Positions 1 through 5,869 of a stretch of DNA of 17,127 bases are shown here, piece after piece. The stretch is from JABDGC01 sp964466595 (GTDB lineage: Bacteria; Pseudomonadota; Gammaproteobacteria; DSM-16500). The notes under the pieces were generated by a model that saw only the letters and a program-made list of their open reading frames with translations, had not been told where the DNA came from and made no database searches. How positions within the stretch are numbered: the first letter of the stretch is position 1; each line of letters starts with the position of its first letter. Location: NCBI GenBank assembly GCA_964466595.1, contig CAYXNR010000050.1:1-17127 (forward strand), in the 5' to 3' direction. Position numbers and translations under genes: made by a program.

Positions 1-27
1 AAATAGAGAGTGGACAATTTTTGTGCC

Positions 28-1005
28 TTAAGGTGGCACTTGACCCCTATACGTTAGCTCCCAGTCTCGCTTAAAAACTTGCAAGAGTTTTTTGAGTACG
101 GCTGGCTCATCCACTAAAACAGAGAGTTCGCGGTTTTTATCCAAAGAGGGGGAAGTAAAATTAATTGAACCCAATAAAGCAAGTTTCTGGTCAACAATCA
201 CTACCTTGGCATGAATCAGAAGCTCGTGATCAAAAGCAAATTGTACACCGGCCTTTTGTAGATAACTCCATTTTTTACTAGAGAGCGAATCTGAAGTGAG
301 CACCTGAACTTTTACGCCTCGCCGAGCAGAATTTGCTAGCGCACCAACCACCTCATAATCACTTAGACTAGGCGCATACAGTTGAAGCGTTGATTTTGCC
401 TGGTTGATCAAATTGATGATTTTTTTACGGCTCTGATCCGGACTCCACACTAAATGCCTAGACTGCGGAGTCACTTTCTGATTTTGCCAGTCGGCATTAA
501 ATACCCGCTGAATTTCTTCTACCATTGCGGGATCTTTTATAAGCAAACCAAAATTACGTTCGCTTTGAAAACTAGAGCGCGTGAAATTGAAAGTAAGAAC
601 CAGAGCAAGATGTTGATCAAGTATGAGCGTTTTTTGATGTAGCAAAGCACCGCGGGCAAAAGCTACATTCAGATGAGAAGCAGAAAAACGCGAAATGACT
701 AGTTTATTTTCATCTACATTTTTATAAGGAAAATGTTGCAATAAGATCCGAACTTTTTTCCCCTCTTCCTTCGACTGAATCAAGGCTTGCATGAGAAGGG
801 GATCAGTAAAACCATAGATAGCTAAATCAATAGTGGCCTCTGCCTCCTGGATGGCTTGAAGAAGCGGTTGCCTACCTTGATCGGGTTCAATAATTAAGGT
901 ATTGCCAGCAAAAGCAGAAAAAATGAAAAAATAAAGCAGTGCTGGAAAAATGTAAGGCCTGCGTCTCTCCAACCTATTCAACAAGAGATCTACCAGCAAA
1001 AGCAT
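28..1005 (-). CDS. Secreted phospholipase D-family protein with two HKD motifs
   Basis: This 325-residue protein has the bilobed phospholipase D layout, with two HxKxxxxD motifs at residues 123-130 (HQKTLILD) and 265-272 (HAKVVIVD). Each is followed by an Asn-Phe-Thr segment (NFTRSS, NFTSPS), as in PLD-fold enzymes. The family includes phosphodiesterases acting on phospholipids or nucleic acids; the sequence does not show which substrate is used. A hydrophobic stretch at residues 18-33, preceded by basic residues and ending in AFAG, looks like a signal peptide, so the protein is probably exported. The ATG start lies 32 bp inside the end of recR. A TTG at residue 12, just past the recR stop, would give a more typical short signal peptide and is a real alternative. 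It is probably translated from the dnaX-ybaB-recR transcript. Family is confident; substrate and start are open. Confidence 0.85.
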   Translation of the reverse strand: MLLLVDLLLNRLERRRPYIFPALLYFFIFSAFAGNTLIIEPDQGRQPLLQAIQEAEATIDLAIYGFTDPLLMQALIQSKEEGKKVRILLQHFPYKNVDENKLVISRFSASHLNVAFARGALLHQKTLILDQHLALVLTFNFTRSSFQSERNFGLLIKDPAMVEEIQRVFNADWQNQKVTPQSRHLVWSPDQSRKKIINLINQAKSTLQLYAPSLSDYEVVGALANSARRGVKVQVLTSDSLSSKKWSYLQKAGVQFAFDHELLIHAKVVIVDQKLALLGSINFTSPSLDKNRELSVLVDEPAVLKKLLQVFKRDWELTYRGQVPP

Positions 1006-1576
1006 GTGCTAAGGTTCCGTCGTCAATAAATTCCAGTTCACTGCCAAGGGGAACACCGTGTGCAATACGGGTTACTTTAATATGCGAATATTGTTTGGCT
1101 AAGTCTGAAATATAATGAGCTGTTGCTTCGCCTTCAACAGTAGGATTGGTTGCCAAAATGACTTCTGTTACTGTTTTTCGTGCAAGGCGCTGCACTAAGT
1201 CCGGCATGCCTAACTTATCTGGACCAATACCATCAAGGGGTGATAAATACCCCATCAACACAAAGTAATAGCCCTTAAAAAGGCCTATCCGTTCAATCAT
1301 CATCATGTCGCTAGGATTTTCAACAATACAGAGCAAGGCTGCGTCACGTCGTGGTGAAGAACAAACCTCACAAAGCTCCAGTTCACAAAAAGTACGGCAC
1401 AGCCGACAATGGCCAATAGCCTCCATCGCCAAAACAAGCGTTTCTGCAAGCTGTTTGCCGCCCTGTCTGCCACGAGTCAGCAATTGAAAAGCCATGCGTT
1501 GCGCTGTCTTCGGGCCAATGCCAGGCAAACAACGCAAGCTTTCAATAAGTTCTTCTAGAAGAGGGCTAAAACGCAT
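974..1576 (-). CDS. recR: Recombination mediator protein RecR
   Basis: RecR acts with RecO (and RecF) to load RecA onto SSB-coated single-stranded DNA during gap repair. At 200 residues the length is standard. The order of parts is canonical: an N-terminal helix-hairpin-helix (LPGIGPKTAQRMAF, residues 17-30), a C4 zinc-finger region with Cys57, Cys60, Cys69 and Cys72, then a Toprim domain starting near residue 82 (LCIVENPSD) and continuing through the conserved ATNPTVEGEATA segment (142-153). An extra cysteine, Cys64, lies inside the finger. The ATG start lies 8 nt after the ybaB stop, which supports co-transcription with dnaX and ybaB. The 3' end overlaps the downstream PLD-family gene. Confidence 0.97.
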   Translation of the reverse strand: MRFSPLLEELIESLRCLPGIGPKTAQRMAFQLLTRGRQGGKQLAETLVLAMEAIGHCRLCRTFCELELCEVCSSPRRDAALLCIVENPSDMMMIERIGLFKGYYFVLMGYLSPLDGIGPDKLGMPDLVQRLARKTVTEVILATNPTVEGEATAHYISDLAKQYSHIKVTRIAHGVPLGSELEFIDDGTLAHAFAGRSLVE

Positions 1577-1584
1577 GAGCTGCC

Positions 1585-1932
1585 TTACTTCGTGTCACCA
1601 TCCGTTAGATTATCCGGCAGTTTAATACCAGCCAAACCTGATACCTTATCCCGCATATGTCTTTCTATTTTATCAGCCGTATCATTAATCGCCGATGCAA
1701 TTAAATCCTCTAGAAAGGATTTGTCCTCTTTCATTACGCTGCTATCTAGTACAACACGACGCGCATAATGATGACCAGTCATGGTAATTTTTACCAGTCC
1801 ACCGCCAGCTTGGCCGGTAATTTCTGTTTCCATCATTTGTTTTTGCATATCTTGTAGCTTCTTTTGCATCTCTTGAGCTTTTTTAATGAGCTCAGAAAAG
1901 CCCGGCTGTTTATCGTCTGTGGTTTTATTCAT
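1585..1932 (-). CDS. ybaB: YbaB/EbfC family nucleoid-associated protein
   Basis: A 115-residue protein of the YbaB/EbfC family, small dimeric DNA-binding proteins that coat the nucleoid. The family signature is visible: a long N-terminal amphipathic helix rich in Gln, Lys and Met (residues 10-35, KKAQEMQKKLQDMQKQM), then the strand GQAGGGLVKITMTGHH and a C-terminal helix (LEDLIASAINDTADKIE). It sits between dnaX (37-nt gap) and recR (8-nt gap), the arrangement conserved across many bacterial phyla. The C-terminus has the typical GxxLPGxx-like ending in a changed form (GIKLPDNL). Nothing unusual was seen. Confidence 0.96.
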   Translation of the reverse strand: MNKTTDDKQPGFSELIKKAQEMQKKLQDMQKQMMETEITGQAGGGLVKITMTGHHYARRVVLDSSVMKEDKSFLEDLIASAINDTADKIERHMRDKVSGLAGIKLPDNLTDGDTK

Positions 1933-1969
1933 AAAGAACTCCTAATTAGACGCGCTGATTTTAACAAAT

Positions 1970-3538
1970 TTACTCCCCAACCTCCAATGATTGCAAATCC
2001 AAGGTGGCATTAAATAAGTCTTTGATTTTTTGCACACCGGGGTCTTGCTGCATCGACTCGAAAGCAAGCGCCTGGCGTTGTTTGTTTTCGCGCTCGTGTT
2101 GCTTGGCTGGTGAGTTCACCTCGTCTTCAGTAATGCGAATAGTGAGGCCTAAGCTCCTGTTAAAATAGCGACTGAGCGCTTGTTCGATACGCTCGACTAA
2201 CTTCGCGCTCATCATTGACTGGTAACTAGCAGCCAGAATTAAGCCTACTCGCTGGTCTGTTAGGCTTTCCATTTTGCAATTGAGTGCCAAAGCATAGGCC
2301 ACACCAGTTAAACCTAATTGAGGCAGGAGCTCAGACCATTTTGGAATGGTTGCTAAACTCTCGGCTGGCTTGCTTTCTTTATTCTTTTCTTTATTCTCTT
2401 CTTTATTCTTTTCCTTATTCTCTTTGCTAAGCGTCTGCACCGGTGAAGGCAGTTTTTCTTGAGCTGCCTTGAAGGGTTTAAAAGCCAGCATCCGTAAGAT
2501 CAACATTTCAAAACCCTGAGCAGCTGAAGGCGCCAAAGGCAGGTCTTTTTGCCCAAGAAGCGCGATTTGATAATACAGTTGAATTTCTTCTGCGGAAAAC
2601 TGGCCTGCTAAGGTTTGAGTCATTTCATTTGGCAGCTGCGTTGGCACGACCTGAAATACCGCTGCTTGATGCAAGCAGAGAATCAGCTCCGCCAACACCT
2701 GCTGATAATCCGGTGCGCTCTGTTGTAAATCAGCCAAAACAGTAAATAACTGTTTGCCATCGCGTTTCGCCAAAGCCTGCAGCAAGCGAAGGACCTCAGC
2801 TGGTGCAATATAGCCCAGCATGCGATTAATATCGTTGTAGCAAAGCTTGTCCTGACAAAAAACAATAGCCTGATCTAAGAGGCTTAAGGCATCACGCAAA
2901 CTACCATCAGCTGCACGCGCCAACTGCGCCAGAGCCTCGGATTCATAGCTAAGCCCCTCACTCTCACAGATACGCTGCAACTGCGCTACAATTTGTGCCG
3001 GTAAAATTTGTTTTAGGTAAAATTGCAAACAACGAGACAGAATGGTCAGTGGCAAACGCTTGGGTTCGGTGGTCGCAAAGATAAACATCACTTGAGGCGG
3101 TGGCTCTTCGAGGGTTTTGAGCAAAGCATTGAAGCTATGCCCGGAGAGCATGTGAACTTCGTCGATCAAATAAACTTTATATCGACCCTGAACCGGCGGA
3201 TAGGCCACATTTTCAAGTAAATCACGTGTATCTTCTACCTTGGTGCGAGAAGCGGCATCGATTTCGTAAAGATCTAAAAATTGACCGGCCTCAATAGCGC
3301 GACAGCTGGCACAACTACCACAGGGCTTCGAACTGAGAGCAAGCTCGCAATTTAAACATTTAGCAAAAATGCGGGCTAGCGTGGTCTTGCCAACACCTCG
3401 GGTACCAGCAAAAAGATAGGCCTGATGCAAACGGTTCTTATCCAAGGCATTCATGAGAACACGGAGCACATGCTCTTGACCAACCAGATCTTGGAAGGTC
3501 CGAGGCCGCCATTTTCGTGCCAGAACTTGATAGCTCAT
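1970..3538 (-). CDS. dnaX: DNA polymerase III subunit gamma/tau
   Basis: DnaX is the ATPase of the clamp loader, which opens the beta clamp and organises the replisome. The 522-residue protein shows Walker A GTRGVGKT (45-52), four zinc-binding cysteines (64, 73, 76, 79), Walker B DEVH (126-129) and the SRC sensor motif (168-170), followed by domains II and III to about residue 365. A low-complexity charged linker of Lys, Glu and Asn (about 373-391) then joins a C-terminal tau-like region. That linker is encoded by a 24-bp tandem duplication. I see no canonical A-AAA-AAG slippery heptamer like the one that produces gamma by frameshifting in E. coli. It lies downstream of tRNA-Ser and SRP RNA and leads the ybaB-recR operon. 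Confidence 0.97.
   Translation of the reverse strand: MSYQVLARKWRPRTFQDLVGQEHVLRVLMNALDKNRLHQAYLFAGTRGVGKTTLARIFAKCLNCELALSSKPCGSCASCRAIEAGQFLDLYEIDAASRTKVEDTRDLLENVAYPPVQGRYKVYLIDEVHMLSGHSFNALLKTLEEPPPQVMFIFATTEPKRLPLTILSRCLQFYLKQILPAQIVAQLQRICESEGLSYESEALAQLARAADGSLRDALSLLDQAIVFCQDKLCYNDINRMLGYIAPAEVLRLLQALAKRDGKQLFTVLADLQQSAPDYQQVLAELILCLHQAAVFQVVPTQLPNEMTQTLAGQFSAEEIQLYYQIALLGQKDLPLAPSAAQGFEMLILRMLAFKPFKAAQEKLPSPVQTLSKENKEKNKEENKEKNKESKPAESLATIPKWSELLPQLGLTGVAYALALNCKMESLTDQRVGLILAASYQSMMSAKLVERIEQALSRYFNRSLGLTIRITEDEVNSPAKQHERENKQRQALAFESMQQDPGVQKIKDLFNATLDLQSLEVGE
2375..2422 (-). repeat. 24-bp tandem duplication in the dnaX linker
   Basis: Positions 2375-2398 and 2399-2422 are adjacent direct copies of a 24-bp unit with 23 of 24 bases identical (the difference is at 2413). 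Within each copy a shorter 12-bp periodicity is visible. It encodes the repeated NKEK/NKEE linker of DnaX and keeps frame, so copy-number change would only alter linker length. Confidence 0.9.
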
Positions 3539-3564
3539 GAAAATTGCTTCCTTGAAAAAATCAA

Positions 3565-3675
3565 AGCAGCCAGTCGAGCCACACCTCGGCGCCCGAATCT
3601 GCCGCTACCGTTGCTTCCTTCCGGATCTGGCGGGGTTTACAGCATATCGTCGCGAAGGAACCCAAACTAGCTGCT
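3565..3675 (-). ncRNA. ffs: Signal recognition particle RNA (4.5S type)
   Basis: The RNA scaffold of the signal recognition particle, which binds Ffh and targets nascent membrane proteins to FtsY. The minus strand carries the almost invariant apical sequence CCGGAAGGAAGCA (plus 3612-3624), including the GGAA tetraloop and the asymmetric loop bound by Ffh. Upstream of it is TGTAAACC, and downstream GCAGAT, as in E. coli 4.5S RNA. The ends were set from the terminal helix: minus-strand AGCAGCTAGT (3675-3666) pairs with ACTGGCTGCT (3574-3565) with one G-U pair, giving about 111 nt. No Alu domain is present. The terminal helix is followed by a T-rich run (TTTGATTTTTT), which may serve as a terminator ahead of dnaX. 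Exact ends may differ by a few bases. Confidence 0.93.
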
Positions 3676-3731
3676 ATTACTCTTTACTAAGCTAATACTT
3701 CTTTCTTCCCCCTACAAGCAGGGGATAGATT

Positions 3732-3823
3732 TGGCGGAGAGAGAGGGATTCGAACCCTCGGTACGTTTTTCAACGTACACACGCTTTCCAGGCGTGCTCC
3801 TTCGACCGCTCGGACATCTCTCC
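3732..3823 (-). tRNA. tRNA-Ser (anticodon GGA)
   Basis: A 92-nt class II tRNA. The acceptor stem GGAGAGA/TCTCTCC, discriminator G and encoded CCA (plus 3732-3734) are visible. The anticodon stem-loop is CACGCCTGGAAAGCGTG, giving anticodon GGA. A long variable arm (TGTACGTTGAAAAACGTACC) is the serine hallmark, and the T arm carries GGTTCGAATCC. It lies 56 nt upstream of the SRP RNA on the same strand, and the two may share a transcript. In between, CCCC-TGCTTGTA-GGGG could form a small hairpin, possibly a processing site. Confidence 0.97.
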
Positions 3824-3844
3824 TTGGCGATCGATGTGGAGCGT

Positions 3845-3873
3845 AGGTTAAACCAGATTGGGCCAGAGTGCAA
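3845..3873 (-). promoter_or_regulatory. Weak candidate sigma70 promoter for tRNA-Ser
   Basis: On the minus strand, TTGCAC (3873-3868) and TAACCT (3850-3845) are separated by 17 bp and lie about 22 bp before the tRNA-Ser 5' end. Each hexamer matches consensus at only three positions, so this is a placement suggestion only. Confidence 0.25.
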
Positions 3874-3890
3874 ATGGAAGTTGGCTCCAC

Positions 3891-5510
3891 TTAGCTGGAA
3901 CGAGGAGCAGCTGCTCTTCTGTCGAGTTTAGCTGCTTCATTTTCCTTTTCGCTCACTATTTTTGCTGCTCCGACTTCTAGATCAAGATAGGGATTTCTTC
4001 TTTGCCACATCGAATATCCAGAACTTGCAAGCCCGAGGGTTCCACCGATACTCGCACCAAGCACGGCGCCCTTGGCACCGCCATAGAGAGCTGTTAAAGC
4101 CGCAACTGGACCAGCTGCAGCACCAGCCATCGCACCCAGGAAAACACCTAGGGCTGCTCCTAATAAGGCTTGCAAAATCATGCCGAGACGAGAGCTGGTG
4201 GTGAGGTAGGGTTTCATTTTTTGATGAAATGTGTCGATATGCTGAGAAGTCACCGTCAATTTTGCAACCTGTGAGGCCAAAATTTGACAATTCGAGACAA
4301 GCTCATCAGCTTTTTCAAAAGAAATTTTACCCTTTTTCCAATCGTGAAGCATTCGCGTTTTCGACTTTTCCAGCATTAATTTAAATCGTAAAAGATGAAA
4401 AGCCATAGAGGGTTGATGGAGTTTAATCGCTTCATATTTATCATTCACCTGTTTAATCGCTTGGTTAAATCTATCTTCAAAAAGAATAGCCCGTGCCTGA
4501 TTTAAAACTAGCTTGTTAAGTGCTTCCCTTTCTTTTTGAGCTGATGAGACAGTCATACAATCCTCTTTTGCTATATTCAGTGTTCTTCTCAAAAAATCTC
4601 TTTTCCAAAAAGATAGTGCTGAAGCCTGATCTCTTTGGTTGATAACTAAGATACGAATTGTATTATCGGGAAGTTTGCTATTTAAATCAATTGAACTAGC
4701 TAAATTACTCTGCTGGTCCGCTTCTGACTCGCTGGAATCAAAAGTATAAACAACCACTCTAGACCTATGAGGATCAGAGGGATGATTAGCATCCTCAAGG
4801 AAAAAAAAATCCTCCTCCTTAGCTCCTTCAAGCTCTGAGTTGTTAAATTCCTTCTGCTCTTGTTTATCCTTAAGCAAAGCTGCTTTTGCCATCTCAGATC
4901 CCGTAACAGTCACTTTTACAGGAGGAAGTAAGGGTCTTACTTGTTGATGATTTTCACTCTTTTCTTCAGCAGATTTTTTTTCAAGAAAAGTACGAATGGC
5001 TGTTATAAGCGAACCTTTCATCCCTAAATTAAGAAAGCCATTGTTTTCATAGGGGGCGCGAATTAATTCTTCCCCTACTTCTATATTCATTTTTTTTATA
5101 AAAGCGCTTACTTTTTCCTTATCGATATTTTGTCCTACATTCTTAGTTTGCACTAAAAGAGAGAGAGCACCCGGCGCATGCACACTAAGCAAGTCTTGTT
5201 TGGCTTCACAATAGGCTTTTTGTTCATCGAGATCTTGTTGGCAATTAAGAACATAAATAATAATCTGGGCTCCCATATAATGATGCGCATTAACAAAGGA
5301 TTCATCACTAGGTAGATCCCAAATATTCAATTCAAGATTCGTTTCTTTTAAATTGAATTGATTTGCACGAATTGTTTTCTGGTAATTAGGATAAAAACGA
5401 CTATCTTTTAATCGATCAAATAAAGCCGTTTTTCCTGATCGAGGAGCTCCTATCAAAATTACTTTAACAGCTTCTGTCTGTGGCAAGACTCTTGCTCTAC
5501 TTCTCGACAT
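3891..5510 (-). CDS. Ras/Rab-like GTPase-domain protein with C-terminal glycine-rich membrane region
   Basis: A 539-residue protein not matched to a named gene. Residues 15-175 read like a small GTPase: P-loop GAPRSGKT (21-28), a switch I-like Thr46 (YQKTI), then LELNIWDLPSDESF (60-72) in place of the usual WDTAGQE, and a hydrophobic strand (QIIIYVLN, 82-89). The DxxG glycine is Ser and the expected NKxD appears as TKNV (122-125), so nucleotide handling may be altered. After a charged linker, residues 250-345 resemble the second half of another such domain: VVVYTFDSS, then ILVINQRDQ, then MTVSSAQ. A helical stretch follows (345-435), then a Gly/Ala-rich hydrophobic block (441-500) able to form two membrane passes, then a charged tail. 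The architecture suggests a host-directed effector acting on membranes; that is inference. Its ATG is preceded by a G-run (GGGGGG) acting as ribosome binding site. Confidence 0.8.
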   Translation of the reverse strand: MSRSRARVLPQTEAVKVILIGAPRSGKTALFDRLKDSRFYPNYQKTIRANQFNLKETNLELNIWDLPSDESFVNAHHYMGAQIIIYVLNCQQDLDEQKAYCEAKQDLLSVHAPGALSLLVQTKNVGQNIDKEKVSAFIKKMNIEVGEELIRAPYENNGFLNLGMKGSLITAIRTFLEKKSAEEKSENHQQVRPLLPPVKVTVTGSEMAKAALLKDKQEQKEFNNSELEGAKEEDFFFLEDANHPSDPHRSRVVVYTFDSSESEADQQSNLASSIDLNSKLPDNTIRILVINQRDQASALSFWKRDFLRRTLNIAKEDCMTVSSAQKEREALNKLVLNQARAILFEDRFNQAIKQVNDKYEAIKLHQPSMAFHLLRFKLMLEKSKTRMLHDWKKGKISFEKADELVSNCQILASQVAKLTVTSQHIDTFHQKMKPYLTTSSRLGMILQALLGAALGVFLGAMAGAAAGPVAALTALYGGAKGAVLGASIGGTLGLASSGYSMWQRRNPYLDLEVGAAKIVSEKENEAAKLDRRAAAPRSS

Positions 5511-5546
5511 GCGACCCCCCGATTTTAAGTGCTTGATTTTTTAAAA

Positions 5547-5552
5547 ATTATA
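5547..5552 (-). promoter_or_regulatory. Candidate -10 box for the GTPase-like gene
   Basis: The minus strand carries a perfect TATAAT at 5552-5547, about 37 bp upstream of the GTPase ATG. At 17-18 bp further upstream the sequence (TACCAT/GTACCA) is a poor -35 and belongs to the end of the neighbouring inverted-repeat element, so the element borders or supplies the promoter. No extended -10 TGN was found. Confidence 0.35.
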
Positions 5553-5630
5553 CAACAATAAGCCTCTGTATGGTACAAAAATCATTTTTGTCATTCTGAG
5601 CGCATTATTGTCATTCTGAGCGCATTTTTT

Positions 5631-5702
5631 TGTCATTCTGAGCGCAGCGAAGAATCTGTATCTCATTGATAATTCAGATCCTTCGCTACGCTCAGGATGA
5701 CA
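5631..5702. repeat. Central 28-bp-arm hairpin of the inverted-repeat element
   Basis: Arms 5631-5658 and 5675-5702 are reverse complements at 25 of 28 positions, with a 16-nt loop. The three differences are all transitions, so each leaves a G-U pair in RNA on one of the strands. The folded RNA would be very stable and could act as a transcription barrier or a transcript-end stabiliser between the kinase and GTPase genes. Confidence 0.85.
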
Positions 5703-5804
5703 ATACGCTCAGGATGACAATACGCCCAGGATGACAATACGCCCAGGATGACAATACGCTCAGGATGACAATACGCTCAGGATGACAATACACCCAGGAT
5801 GACA
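5694..5804. repeat. Seven-copy 17-bp iteration
   Basis: AGGATGACA begins at 5694, 5711, 5728, 5745, 5762, 5779 and 5796, an exact 17-bp period. The full unit is AGGATGACAATACGCTC with C or T variation near its end. It looks like expansion of the right arm of the central hairpin; the left arm has only three looser copies at 20-22 bp spacing. Confidence 0.92.
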
Positions 5805-5839
5805 AGCGGGAGCGCATTTAATTTTTGTACCGTACAGAA

Positions 5840-5861
5840 CAATTAAGCTTCAATTAAGCTT
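5840..5861. repeat. 11-bp tandem duplication
   Basis: CAATTAAGCTT occurs twice back to back (5840-5850 and 5851-5861), between the inverted-repeat element and the kinase stop codon. On the minus strand a run of eight T follows the kinase stop, but no stem precedes it, so I do not call a terminator. Confidence 0.8.
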
Positions 5862-5869
5862 AAAAAAAA

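Larger units (their letters stand above)
5565..5838. repeat. MITE-like compound inverted-repeat element
   Basis: This non-coding block fills most of the 359-bp gap between the GTPase and kinase genes. Its ends are an 18-bp terminal inverted repeat (5565-5582 and 5821-5838, 17 of 18 matching, core GGTACAAAAAT). Inside lie three copies of GTCATTCTGAG on the left (5590, 5610, 5632), a central hairpin, and seven copies of its complement-type motif AGGATGACA on the right at an exact 17-bp period. No open reading frame is present. The short direct repeat AACAAT flanks the ends (5554-5559 and 5838-5843, the latter overlapping the repeat by one base) and might be a target-site duplication. GTCATnCTGAGCG-type repeats are known to be dispersed in several bacterial genomes; membership in such a family is inferred. 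Confidence 0.8.

Noticed and set aside
23..39. Terminator hairpin at the end of the PLD gene (GTGCC-GGCAC)
   Set aside because: The stem is only 5 bp and on the minus strand it is followed by A residues, not T.
3687..3890. Open frames across tRNA-Ser on both strands (67 and 66 codons)
   Set aside because: They run through the tRNA gene, and their protein sequence simply translates tRNA stems. No ribosome binding site or family resemblance was seen.
3905..3916. 12-bp palindrome near the end of the GTPase gene
   Set aside because: Palindromes of this length are expected several times by chance in 17 kb.
3732..5510. Integration at the tRNA-Ser 3' end
   Set aside because: The accessory genes are on the 5' side of the tRNA. 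I saw no second copy of its 3' end and no integrase gene.
5694..5804. CRISPR array
   Set aside because: The units are contiguous 17-bp repeats with no unique spacers, and no cas gene lies nearby.
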